From NCBI GenBank assembly GCA_036250225.1, contig JAPZLL010000003.1:62001-126000 (forward strand): a stretch of DNA of 64,000 nucleotides, written 5' to 3'. The stretch's first letter is position 1. Each line of letters begins with the position of its first letter. Shown here one piece after another: positions 1 through 11,595 of this stretch. The stretch is from Cercophora sp. LCS_1 (lineage: Eukaryota > Ascomycota > Sordariomycetes > Sordariales > Lasiosphaeriaceae). A program made the position numbers and the translations under genes. The notes beneath the pieces were generated by a model. The model saw nothing but the letters and a program-made list of their open reading frames with translations, did not search any database and was not told where the DNA came from.

Positions 1-1244
1 GCCGCGCAAGCCTCCCATCGCTATTTTTACGACTACGCGCTAGTGATCGGCAGGTCGGCAGGAACACAACCAGAAGTGCGTCTCAAGTCGCACACGTTGC
101 CGTCTAGAGGTCGGCCGTTGAGCTTACTCTAGAAGAGATGATTGCGTCGTAGGTGAGACTGATTGATACTCCACCTGCGCCAAACGTTGGCCATGTCCTC
201 ATGTCGCTACCCAAATTGAAGGGGCGCTTCGGCAGATAACTATATATCAACACATCACACGATGGGAAAAATGAAATGACCGAGTTGGTACAGGACAGAG
301 GGTATCTTCATATGCGCAGTGGCGCCCCCCAAGGTATGGTTTGGCGTGGGTCGGGAGGAGGCAGGGTTCCACGGTTGCCAGGTCATCTATCAGCCTCTCG
401 TTGGGAAGGGTCATGCTTCCTTCCGTGGGCTCCCTCTTTGCAGAGAACGAAAGATGCCAACTCTGTCTTCACAGCGCGATCGTGATCCTACCTGCCGATC
501 TCTTCTGGCCAATTTATACAAAATCCGGATTTTAGCTGGGGGAGATCCTGGCATGTCAAAAAAAAGGCTTCTTCTCCTTAAACGGTGTGGCAGGTCCAAT
601 CAACGACAGGGACCCCAGACCTTCCCAACTTGGGCGCTGAAACAGCAGTTTCTGCCGGGACTCATCCCTTGGTCCTTGCGCAGCTCCACCCGCAAACACC
701 GCCCCTTCATTCTGCCTCTCCGCGTATGCCCCTGTCGGCCGCCCATTCAACTCGCAGCGCTGGCACGGAACCCGCCAGCGTGAAACTTGGGATTTTGTCC
801 TGCCGCCGAATTATCTCGCCGTTTCACCCAGTTCCAGGCATTGTGCTTGGCGGCTGGAGAAAAAACCATCCACAGTCCTTCCATTTACCTTCCCATTGCG
901 ACTGTTAGCCCGCGACGAGCCAGACGGGGACCAGCAAACTGCAAAAGCTACAAGCTACGACCCGGCGCATAGCTGCAGGAACGGTAACTCTAAACATTCC
1001 ACCCAGCTACGGCCTCCGCGATCCAACGCGCCACGAACAAGCGCACAGAAGAGAACAAACAATCTGAAGGCAAACAGCAGATAGGGAGGGGACGATAACG
1101 GAGACCGAGCGAACAAGATCTTGCGGCAAGCAACCGGCCCCGTCGCAAACGAGAGCCCGGAGCTCGTCAACAGCCTGAGACGCTCCAAGCAAGTATCTCC
1201 TTATTGGAAACAACCCGCCCTCTCTGCTCTCGACGGTTGCAATC
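1..1244. other. Gene-free left edge; chitin synthase promoter and leader
   Basis: I found no supportable gene. The open frames here are short, overlap one another on both strands and match no family I know. The stretch should contain the promoter and 5' leader of the chitin synthase that starts at 1245. Confidence 0.55.
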
Positions 1245-4200
1245 ATGTCGTATAATCGATTAAGTAAGTAGACCCCTATTCTGTCCACACATCCCTTGCG
1301 ATCTTGGTGGTGGAAGCATCCCACCTGACCGATCCTCCCTTCACTCCACCAACCATCCCCGTCCCATCTCGACCACCTGTCTCACATTCTGTGCGCGAGA
1401 GGGACGAGTGCCCCTCCGTGTGTCTTTATTGATACCACTTCACCCGGGGCTTGTGACTGCACCCGATTGTTTCGTTCTTGCCCGGCGCAAGCAGACTCGT
1501 GCGCCCAGTTCCTACTCAAGGCCTCGGCCCGAAACTGTAAATCGCACCTTCTGTTTGAGACACCGCAGCGCAGGGTTATTTTCTCCCACCGGGTCGACTT
1601 GCAAGACGAAGCTCTAACCCTCATCGCGCTTTAGACGACGACTACTTCGAGAGTCACCAGATGGACAATCGAGCGCCGCACAGGACGCCCTCGCCAGGGC
1701 ATCCGCTCCAACATGGCTATCAGTTGGAGGACAACCCGTATGGTCGTTCCCAGCCGGCCCTCGATGTTCCCACGGGGCCTGGCAGATATAGCCCAGGCGA
1801 CGCGCTCCAGATGCAAACAGCAGTAAGTGTTCACCTTTGGCTAGATGTCAGCCGCAGAAGTGTGCTGAGCGCAACAAGCAATCGGTCGATAACCTGTCGC
1901 AATACCGCAACCCGAGTTACGGACAGGGCGAGTATGGTGTAAACCCAGAACAACACCACGATGCCTACTACAACCAACCATACGAGCCCCATCCCGCTGA
2001 TGGCCAGGGATACGATCAGAACCAAGGGCATGACTACGATGACAGGAGGCCGATGTTGACGCACACGGACTCTCAAGTCGGCGCAAGCGACCCCTACCAC
2101 GACAACGCCCCCCCTCCGTCTAACAACGCCCCGATCAAAAGATGGAAAACGGTGAAGCAGGTGCTCCTATACCGCGGAAACTTGGTGCTGGACTGCCCAA
2201 TCCCGCCAAACCTGCTATGCAAGCTTCCCCACGGCGAGCGCGACGAGTTTACGCACATGAGATATACCGCGGCAACCTGCGACCCTGGCGACTTCTACGA
2301 TCAGAACTTCACTCTGCGGCAGAAGCTTTTCAGCAAACCCAGGCACACCGAACTGTTCATCGTGGTGACGATGTACAACGAAGACGAAATTCTGTTTGCC
2401 CGCACCATGATTGGTGTGTTCAAAAACGTCGAGTACATGTGCAGACGACCGGAAAGCAAGACCTGGGGTAAAGATGCGTGGAAAAAGATTGTCGTGTGCG
2501 TTGTCAGTGACGGCCGCGCCAAGATCAACCCAAGGACAAGAGCCTTGCTTGCAGGTATGGGTGTATACCAAGAGGGCATTGCCAAGCAGCAGGTCAACAA
2601 CAAGGATGTCACCGCGCATATTTACGAGTACACAACCCAGGTCGGCATGACCATCAAGAATGACGTGGTGCAGCTTATTCCCAAGCAGCAGCCCGTCCAG
2701 ATGCTCTTCTGCCTGAAGGAGAAAAACCAGAAAAAGATCAACTCGCATCGCTGGTTTTTCCAGGCTTTTGGCCGCGTGTTGGACCCGAATATTTGCGTCT
2801 TGATTGACGCCGGTACCAAGCCAGGCGGCAAGTCGATCTACGATCTCTGGAAGGCCTTCGACCTGGAACCGATGTGCGCTGGCGCTTGTGGTGAAATCAA
2901 GGCCCTGTTGGGCACTGGCGGCAAACACCTCTTGAACCCCCTGGTCGCGACACAGAATTTTGAATACAAGATGAGCAACATTCTCGACAAACCCCTGGAA
3001 TCCGCTTTCGGCTTCATCTCCGTCCTGCCCGGCGCTTTTTCGGCATACCGATATGTTGCGCTTCAGAACGACAAGAACGGCCAGGGGCCATTGGAGAAGT
3101 ATTTTGCTGGCGAGAAACTCCACGGCGGCGATGCCGGCATCTTCACAGCCAACATGTACCTCGCCGAGGATCGTATCCTGTGTTTTGAGCTTGTAACCAA
3201 GCGAAACTGCCACTGGATTCTGCAATATGTCAAGTCTGCGACTGGCGAAACAGATGTGCCGGACACGGTGACAGAACTGATTCTTCAGCGTCGTCGTTGG
3301 CTGAACGGCTCCTTCTTCGCTGCGATTTACGCCATCGTCCATTTCCACCAGTTCTTCCGCTCCGACCATTCATTCTTCCGCAAGATTGCCTTCTTCGTCG
3401 AGTTCGTCTTCCAAACGGTCAACATGATCTTTGCCTGGTTTGCTATTGGCAACTTTTTCCTGGTTTTCAAGATTCTCACGACCAGCTTGGGCGACGACCT
3501 TCTTCTTGGACAGGTCGGCAGCATTTTGGGTGTCGTCTTTACCTGGCTATATGGCGTTTCCCTAATGACCTGCTTCGTTCTGTCCATGGGCAATCGACCA
3601 GCCGGTACGGGCAAATTCTACATGATCATGGTTATCTTCTGGGCTATTATCTTCATGTAAGTCTTCCTTTGGTGCCTGGCTGACGCACGCTAACAACAAC
3701 AGCTACCTCATGTTCGCTGCCATATTCATCGCCGTCAAAGCCATCCAGACGGATGTGGTCCAAAAGGGTTTTTCGATCGACGAACTCTTTAAGAATGAGC
3801 TCTTCTACACGCTGATCATCTCGGTCATGTCAACCTACGGAATCTGGCTCATTGCTTCTCTTCTCATGTTCGACCCATGGCATATGTTCACCTCGCTTGT
3901 GCAGTACATGCTTCTCTCGCCAACCTATACGAACGTCCTGAACGTGTACGCGTTCTGCAACACACACGACATCTCGTGGGGTACCAAGGGTGACGACAAG
4001 GCCGAGAAGCTTCCATCTGTCAACACCAAGGATGGCCAGGGTAAGACAGACCTGCCAGACGAAGGTGACTTGAACGCACAGTACGACCGCGAACTCAAGG
4101 TATTCGGCACCAAGCCGATCAAAGAGGTCAAGACACCAACGGCGGCGGAACTCGAAGAGAAGCAGATGGATTACTACAAGGGCGTCAGGACAGTGGTCGT

Positions 4201-4423
4201 GTTGGCATGGATGATTTCTAACTTCGCCCTGTGCGCTGTTGTACTGTCCACGGCGGGCTTGGAGAAGGTAGTACCTCAAGGAGACCGGACGGAGGAAGAG
4301 GTTAAGGACCAGCGAGCCACGATCTACATGAGTGTTGTGCTGTGGTCCGTTGCGGTATTGTCCGGGTTCAAGTTCATCGGGGCAGTATGGTTCTTGATTG
4401 TGCGGATGTTTAGGGGTGTGTAA
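1245..4423 (+). CDS. chs: Class III chitin synthase
   Basis: Membrane GT2 enzyme that polymerises UDP-GlcNAc into cell-wall chitin. Proposed exons are 1245-1263, 1635-1822, 1879-3656 and 3703-4423, giving 901 aa. The first exon is only 19 nt. It was chosen because ATG at 1245 reads MSYNRL, a donor GTAAGT follows, and the next exon continues as DDYFESHQ in the style of fungal chitin synthases; starting at 1661 would drop this N-terminus. The acidic, Pro/Gly-rich N-terminus (to about residue 170) precedes the catalytic domain with SDGRAKINPRT, AFGRVLDPNICVLIDAGTK, LAEDR and the catalytic QRRRW at about 539-543. Several membrane segments follow to the C-terminus. FGRVLDPNIC and GFISVLPGAFSAYRY are typical of class III and differ from classes I and II. 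The third-exon acceptor could instead be at 1869, adding three residues. Family certain; class fairly sure. Confidence 0.93.
1264..1634 (+). other. Long first intron of the chitin synthase
   Basis: A 371-nt intron follows a 19-nt coding exon. The donor GTAAGT is at 1264 and the acceptor TTTAG ends at 1634. It is several times longer than the other introns in the window, so it may carry regulatory sequence. If the intron were not used, translation from 1245 would stop after eight codons, which would then be an upstream ORF. Confidence 0.65.
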
Positions 4424-7400
4424 TGCCCGAGAGGGTTAATGAAACGGTTCAGCCTCAACCAGCTGGGATGGTTGATTGGATTTATGCGCTGCGTTGGAGT
4501 GCGGGCCGGAGTCTGGCAGAGCAAAGCATTGCGTTGTTTTTTTTTTGCTATGTTTTTCAGCTTCATTCGTCATGTGTCCAAACGATGTATGCATAGTACC
4601 CCCAGCCATTTTGTTTTCCGTGCTGCGCTGGCGGGAGTTTTTGCGTTTAGGTTACAGCTTGGCTTTCCTATTTGACGACTTGTTCATGACAAGAGGATGT
4701 AGAGAACGGGGGTAGCAGGATGCGTTGGCGGTATCTGTCGAGGTGTGACTATTTGCCCATCGCCTGTTTGTCGATGGTGTGTAGTTCTCATTCTACTCTG
4801 AATATAAACAAATAGAGTAATGCCAATCTAGTTGCACGTAACAGGCCGCAACGTTGTTTGACTGAGAAGGGCAACTTGCAGTTTCTAAGCCTGGGACCTT
4901 TTCAGCCTTAGACCCTGAGTTTTCGTGTTGTGTCTTGATGCAGTCGGTAGACTGTGTGAAACCAGCCACTGTTACTGAACTGATTCGTAGCATCGTGTAC
5001 AGGTCCCGCGTGATACTCTTCCCACTCCTACAACACGCACTATTGAGGGTGATATCGTGGACCAGCGTGGATTTCCTGGTTCACGTTGTCATACAGCTGT
5101 GAGTAAGTTTCTCCAATACTCCAGGTACGAGCACATATGACACCTGGGAGGTCAAAAAAACACCACCGCCAACCACAGTGTTTAGTACAGGACGTTTCTT
5201 GTCGGGGGTTGGTTTACTGCGCAAGTTGGCAACAAAAAAGGTGCAACGAAATCCAGTTGTTGTCGCTTCAGGTGGCCTAGAAATGTATTGCGAACTTTGA
5301 TAGCCGTCATTGAAAAGGGCCAATATCTTTCATCGGTACTGTAAGCGTTTGAGTATACAGTGATGCGTTGGGTGGGATCTTGGATTTTGTTCTATTTTCA
5401 AGCGGATGAACATGCCCTCGACTGGTTTGTGTGTGCCGTTTATGGAGGCACACCATGGACCACCCCTGCAGAATGGATTCAGAATCCGTGACAGCATCTG
5501 ATGTCCCACACCAAAAGGACAGATCACCGTCGTTATACACCTCAAAGACCGGAGCTCGCAACGAAGTGGGTCCAACCGGAATCCGCCAGCGAAAGCAGAC
5601 TCGGGGCTCTCCGCCTCCGTTAAAGTGGGACCACCAGCCGAACTGGAAGCCCCTCGGGTTGGCGTTTTGGTCTGGTCCACATCCCTCGAAATGGGATCCA
5701 CCATCCCGAGGACCGCGTCGGGCTCGGGCTCCGAGACTCGACGAAACTTTACTAATGTTTGCCTCGTCGAAGTAATTCCTATTGAGGTATGGTGCGTTTC
5801 AAGGAGGAGCTTTACTCTCCTGAATGAGCTCCATCAGTCCCGAGAAGCATTTCGCAGAATATCCAGCGGCAAGATAGGGCAACCGGACCGCCGAGATTTC
5901 ACCGCCGGGAACAATGCCCGTCATCACCTGAGAAGCCGAATCCTCTGCTCAACAGGCGCTCAGGCCGCTGTCATTCGCCCTTAGCCATGGCCATTTACAA
6001 TCACGGAACCGCCAGGCGATCGCGAGGGCGTGTTGCCCAATGAGTCAGATGACCACGGGCGGCTGGTGCTGAAAGATGGAGTATTGGCTGATGAGACGCG
6101 AGGCGACACCAGAGGCCGAAAGGCTAGGGCGAAGCTGGATCGGTCTACTCTAGGGCTGAAAGCCCGCCATCAGCCGTGGGCAACCGCCAACAAAGCGCCA
6201 CGAGCACCATATCACCGGCTTGGCCCCGAACATGAGCGGCCATGGCCGAGTGCCAAAAGTCTGGGAGAGGTACGCCCGGTGTGTTCCTGAGCGGAGCTGA
6301 CGACACCGCTACGCAACCAGGATTTTTTTTCTATGGTGATCGCCGCTCCCAAGAAAATGTGTGCCTCACGACGCAAGCGGCGGCTCGAGTCGGCATCCTT
6401 GGCCGGGCGGTGCTCAGGGGCGATCCGGGGGCGGTTCGGTTCGCCTGCTGACATCGTCCGCGTGAGCAACCCAGCGAATGTTCTATGACCCATTGAGCTG
6501 GAAATGTGTGCGCGAGACGGATGCTTCCCGGCTTCCCGCTGCCCCATTCGCCAGCCAGCAGAACGTGGACGGCGTTTGATGACGACCACGAGGTAGCTAG
6601 CTGCTCCATTGGTTGATCACGATGGGGAAGCGACGCTATGCAAGAAATGCGGGGATGGAAAGGGCTAAACGAAGGGCGAGCCCTCAACCATCGTGCCGAG
6701 GCCAGGCCTGAATCGGGCAATCCCATGATCCTTGAAAATCCGGGGTAAAACGTTTCTTGCTTGTTGCCAAGAAGTACCGATCGGCCCAGCTTAGCGAAAA
6801 AAAATTGTTGCGGCAGAGGAAGGGGAAGAACCAGGGACCTGGTGCGTTCTTTCAGGGCTCTCGAAGCTTGCGAAACTCAATATTTGCCCGAACTCATCAC
6901 CGACAAAGTCAGTTCTTTGCCGCCAAGGAACATGAATGGGTTCTGGCCGCTCGGCTGTTTCTTTGTGATTTCGATGCGCGAGGAGCCGTGCCCTTGGCAA
7001 AACCTGCTGCGTGGCCCCTCAATGGCGACTGTTTCGTCGTGTCGTGCTCGATAAGTCGTGCTCGCCGGGGCGGTGAGCAAAGACGACAGCAGCCAAATCG
7101 GAAGCTGCGAACGCAAGGCGTGAGGCGTGACGCGAGATGGTTGGTCGGTGGTGCAACCAAGGAAGCAGCTTGCCATCTCCGCGGCTCAATGGTGTTTCCA
7201 GTGCTTTGGATGACTTCAGCCAAGCGGATGGAGATTGGCCTTGTGGTCGCACAGGATTTTTTCTACAGCCCGGTCCGCCAAGGCTGTCACTGTCCCTTGC
7301 AGCCGTACCCTTGCCTGCAGCTCCAAGTACCGATGCGCGCAAACTTTGGTGGAAAGGTACTTTCCCCAGCATACACAATGGGGTAATCATCTCGTAACAA

Positions 7401-8165
7401 ATAAGAACATCGAGCGCCGCGTGACTTGCTCTTACGTTTCGATATGCTAACAAAATGCTCCTATGGATCGTTCAGGCTCTCGGCATCAATTTTTCAGGCC
7501 GCCTAAGCGCTGATGCCAAACACCTGACGCCATCACTCAGCATGCAAGCAAATTCCGCACCGTTCTCCTCTTTCGCCCAGCAATGGCGAGCTGTCGGGCT
7601 GGGTCCCCGGAAGCCACTCAGCCAAAAAAAAAATTTCTATCCGTCCATGTCTCTGATCCAGCAGCTACCGATGGGCCCCGGTACGTACCGTCGGCCTTGG
7701 CAGTGCCGGGCAAAGGTCTAGCGCCCAGCAATTGTGGTCATGCGCGTATCCATCCAAGACGCACCATCCGTGGCTTTGTGTGTGTTTGTCGTGCGTGTCT
7801 GGTGTCTTGCACGTCAGGCTCCGGCCGATGGTAGCAGCCAGAGGCGTTCCCGGGCCACTTGGAGCCACTCCAGACGGGACTACCTTCCCCGGCCAGAAGA
7901 GGGGGGTTTCACGTCCTCTCCTCATCCCTACCGTGACATATATTAACCTGGATCCCATCTCCTCCTCCTGTAGCACATGGATCTCTAGACCAACATCACA
8001 TCCGAACACGAGATCAAGGATCACCTTCCAGCTCACACAAACTCATCCTACCAAAGCTTTAAACTACCCACCTCATACCACCTCATCCTCTTGCTTCCGT
8101 CTAGCCAGACAAAAGCTCACACCTACGTACCTCACGCAAACACCAACAACAACCACCAGCTCAAG
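4424..8165. other. 3.7 kb gene-poor intergenic region
   Basis: No gene is supported. Many open frames of 60-210 codons overlap on both strands with no family resemblance; the longest, around 6757-7386, lacks an early ATG. One consensus TGAGTCA site lies at 6041-6047. The region should hold the 3' end of the chitin synthase transcript and the promoter and leader of the gene at 8166. The last 200 bases are pyrimidine-rich and look like a leader. Confidence 0.5.
7937..7946 (+). promoter_or_regulatory. Possible TATA element upstream of the GRGGAGN-repeat gene
   Basis: CATATATTAA lies about 220 bases before the ATG at 8166 and is followed by a CT- and CA-rich stretch typical of fungal leaders. 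The assignment rests on position and composition only. Confidence 0.3.
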
Positions 8166-8585
8166 ATGCCTTCCTTCACCATCACCGAGCCGCACCCCAC
8201 CGTGCCCAAGAACTCCTACGTCCACTCTGGCCGTGGCGGCGCCGGCAACTTCTTCCGCGCTCCCCAGACGACCTCTCCCGCTGGTGTCCCTACCCCCGCC
8301 ACCTCAGCCGCCCCCAGTTCATCGACCCGCTTCTACTCGGGCCGCGGCGGCGCAGGCAACGTCCACTCGGCCGCCGAGCGCCAGACCATCTCCTTTGACG
8401 AGGAGTTCCAGCGCGCCGAGGTGCGCGAGAAGACAGCCACCATCACCCACGTCGGCCGCGGCGGCGCCGGCAACGTCTTCAGCTCGTCGAGCACCAAGGG
8501 CGAGAGCTCCCGCCGCGACTCGGAGAGCACGACCGGCTCGACCAAGTCTGGGTTCTGGGGCCGCCTGAGCAGCGTTGGCCACTAG
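8166..8585 (+). CDS. Small GRGGAGN-repeat protein, Par32/DUF3602 type
   Basis: Intronless, 139 aa, Ser/Thr-rich and probably disordered. It carries three copies of the motif GRGGAGN, each followed by a hydrophobic residue (about residues 22, 59 and 98). This spaced repeat is the hallmark of the DUF3602 family, which includes yeast Par32/Amu1. Yeast Par32 is a TORC1-responsive phosphoprotein that inhibits ammonium permeases at the plasma membrane; the same role here is inference. The C-terminus has many Ser/Thr followed by Arg, Lys or Glu and ends in a short Phe-Trp-Gly-Arg-Leu segment. The start is the only ATG before the first repeat and follows a long CA-rich leader. The coding sequence is strongly GC-biased at third positions, unlike the flanking DNA, which supports it being real. 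It is shorter than yeast Par32. Confidence 0.85.
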   Translation: MPSFTITEPHPTVPKNSYVHSGRGGAGNFFRAPQTTSPAGVPTPATSAAPSSSTRFYSGRGGAGNVHSAAERQTISFDEEFQRAEVREKTATITHVGRGGAGNVFSSSSTKGESSRRDSESTTGSTKSGFWGRLSSVGH

Positions 8586-9507
8586 ATGTCGGTCCACGTC
8601 TTTGCGATTTTAGACTCGGTTGATGCTACTGCTTCTTCGCGGAAATAATACCCCCCCCCACTGGCCGGACCAACCTACCCGCCACTCTTACTCCCAGGAG
8701 GAAGGAGGAGGAGAAGGAGGAGGACGGCCAATTTGTACAGCAGCATGGCGTTCACGGGCGTTTTTGAACTTTCCATTTTCACATCAGCGCAAGGCTGGGA
8801 GTGAGCAAGGAGGGATGGGAGGAAAAGTTTCATTGTCATTTTCACTATGGAATTTCGAGCGATGGTGTTCTGGGATGGATGGTACGAAAGGGGCGGCTGG
8901 CTTGAATGGAAACCAAGTGAGGGCCTCAGAGCAAACAACAATGGTGCTTGAATGACGGAAACGAAAAAAAAGCGGTTTCAGGCAGCACGGGTGGGCGTTT
9001 GTTTCTGGTGAACTTGAAGATACCCCCTCTCTAGAGCGGATGGATGAGAGAGAAAGTTGTCATTTATTAGTTATGATGTGGAAATCCAAATCGTCATCTA
9101 CACTCACTCGCTTGACTGCTCCCTGTTTGTGTGATTTCGACCCCCATGGCTACGCCATCTTCCTAGAAAAAAGGCTGGGTATCATTCCGTTTTGTCTTCT
9201 CCAAACGTACCACGGCACAAGGCTATTCTGATACAACCTATCAATCAAAGGACTCCCTCTCATCCTCATCCTTTCGCTGATCCCACACATCTGCCCACAA
9301 ACCCCAAACTCCACCCGGCCCACCTATTGACCCGCAGGGAACATATAGCCATAAAGTTATGTGCGGATTGTACATCTTCGCTCTTCGAGCCTGCCCTTGT
9401 TCCGGAGACTGGAGTTTTATGCCGGCCCCGACCACCTCCCTGGCAATCCCCGGGGTGCTCGCGATATCTCGGGAAACTGTGTCGCTGGATCGAGTCGTTG
9501 ATCGCTT
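8586..9507. other. Convergent intergenic region
   Basis: Shared 3' region of the converging GRGGAGN-repeat gene and Arp1. It contains a GGAGGA-type purine tract at about 8696-8726. No gene is seen. Confidence 0.5.
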
Positions 9508-10839
9508 TCACGTAAACTTCGTGTGGATAATATCTGGATTTTCGTGCCAGTCGTCAATACTGACCCACATCTGTAGTTCCATGTCAGCAAAGCCGCTTCC
9601 CCACGTATTCTACGGCCCAGACTGCAAAGGAACGTACCTTTCTGAACGTGCTCAACCCCGCCAGGATACTCCCGCCGATCCAGGTTGAGTACTTGCGCTC
9701 CGGCGGCGCAAAGATCTTTATCCTCATGTCCTTGACTGCAACACGCTGCACCTCTGCAAGCAAGCGGTCACCGAACCCCTTGGTCAGAGTGCTGCCACCT
9801 GACAGCACGATATTGGAGTAAAGATCCTTGCGCAGATCGAGATCGGTTCTGTTGATGGAGTCGACAACAATTTGGTGCACTCCGGGGTACTCAAGTCCGA
9901 TGATCTCGGGGTCAAACAAGATCTCGGGCGCGCGGAATCGCTCGGCTCCAATCTAGACCAGTCAGCACCACATCCCATCCTAAAGATGATGACCGAAGAA
10001 CATACCTTGAGCCTGTTGCCATCTGGCAACACGTACTCTGCTATTTTACTTGGGTCCATTTTGGCAGCTGCCCACTCTTTCTCTTCCTTGCGCGGATCCT
10101 TGGCCACGTAGGTAACAGCCTCCTTTATGAGGCGCACCACCTCCTTCTCCGCGCTCGTGTGGAAGATATACCCACTCTTTCGCAGCAGCGTTTGCAAATA
10201 CTCTGTCACGTCGCGGCCTGCCACATCGATACGCCGGATGCTGTTCGGCACCGTGAAACCCTGGTAGACAGGTACGGCATGTGAGACGCCATCACCAGCA
10301 TCCAGCACAACACCCGTCGTCCTGCCACTCGCGTATAGGGAGAGCACAGCTTGGATAGATGTGTAGAGGGCGGGGACGTTGAACGTCTCGAAGAGGATCT
10401 GCGCCGCGGTATCGCGATTCGAGCGGGGGTTGAGGGGCGGTTCGGTGAGTAGGACGGGGTGCTAACGTTTACAAGTGTGAGCTACCTAGAGCCAAATCAC
10501 GCCAGAGTAAGGGGGTTAGTAGGCACTAACCTCTTCACTGAGTGTCTTTAAGCCTTCGTCGTAGACGTAGCCCCAGATCTTCTCCATATCGTCCCAATCT
10601 GTCACAATCCCGTGCTCGAGCGGGTATCGAATCTTGAGAAGCCCCCTCAACTCTGTTGCGGCTTTCTGCCCGATAAACACCTCGCCCTCTAATGCGCCGG
10701 CAAGAACACGCAGATGCTTTGGTCGGCCCACGAACGAGGGAAAGTGGCACTTGGGGACATCTTCACCGGCGAAGCCTGCACGAATAGTGCCAGACCCATT
10801 GTCGAGCACAATAGGCGCGTTGTGTAATGAGTCCGCCAT
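9508..10839 (-). CDS. ARP1: Actin-related protein 1 (centractin), dynactin filament subunit
   Basis: Forms the short actin-like filament of dynactin, the dynein cofactor; it is ro-4 in Neurospora, where loss gives ropy hyphae and nuclear distribution defects. Exons in coding order are 10839-10531, 10461-10006, 9952-9638 and 9570-9508, all joined in phase 0, giving 380 aa, the usual fungal length. The N-terminus has the actin phosphate-1 loop LDNGSGTIRAGFAGEDVP, then GRPKH and a second nucleotide loop VVLDAGDGVSH. LSGGSTLTKGFGDRL and the C-terminal WIGGSILAGLSTF are also present. The GTIRAGFAG form and absence of a long subdomain insertion fit Arp1 and not actin, Arp2 or Arp3. The last exon encodes only 20 residues, starting MWVSIDDW. 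The O-methyltransferase gene lies upstream on the same strand. Confidence 0.96.
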
Positions 10840-11595
10840 ATTTTCTCGCTCGAGGCTGCTGTGCGATCAGGTCGAGGCGGTCGCTGCAGCTGCTCGGGTC
10901 CGATCTGATCAAACGCAGTAGATCCCGGTTCCCGATCGATCGGCGAGCGAAGTGAACTAACACCTTTTTTTTTTCGATCGAATCTAAAACCTGCTGGAAG
11001 AAGGTGGTATTCGACGGTCGGAAGATTCGCAATCGGACTGCCACTCGCCAGCGATCTGTTCGTTGTTCGGGTTGGGAGACTCGCTGTTGACCGCAGCAGC
11101 GATTGTTGAGGTGTTATCTTGGCTATTGCGGGGGGTTACAGTGGTATACCAATGTCTATAGCAAGATAACGGCGCGGGGTGAGGAGTTATGTGGGCTGTG
11201 AAGACGGTGCATGACAGTTGTCCTCGGGAGAAACACTTTCTCCAAAATGCAAAACGAAGCTCCAAATCACGACGCGATCTTCAGATGAAGGGGCGTTCTG
11301 CAAGGGACGCGTTGGCCCGAGCTCGGTCGGGTTAGGAGATGCGCACGGGCCAATGCAGCTTCCCCAGCTCCCGCAGCTTCACCCCTGACAGTGGAGCTTG
11401 AAGCTTGCAGCTTTCCATCCAGCTGTCTGGTTTTGATCCACCTCGATATTGTAACAGCTTTGCTTTCCTCCCGTCTCTGTTGCAGCCTCTTATCTTTCAA
11501 CTGATGACTTCCACGTCCTTATCAAACCCATATATTTTCTCAATGTAGTATATTGCATGTTTCATTGTCTGTGCGAGGATAAAAACCTTTTCAAT
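10840..11595. other. Arp1 promoter region
   Basis: The 756 bases between the O-methyltransferase stop and the Arp1 start. They should hold the former's 3' end and the latter's promoter. No gene is seen. Confidence 0.5.

Noticed and set aside
1661..1663. ATG at 1661 as the chitin synthase start
   Set aside because: The sequence just upstream (DDYFESHQ) continues the frame after an intron acceptor and matches the family N-terminus, with a matching short exon at 1245-1263.
2215..3369. 384-codon frame antisense to the chitin synthase
   Set aside because: It is the reverse-strand shadow of a strongly coding exon; the sense strand encodes the catalytic domain.
6757..7386. 209-codon plus-strand open frame
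   Set aside because: It begins with TTG, its first ATG is late, it overlaps other open frames on both strands and it resembles no protein I know.
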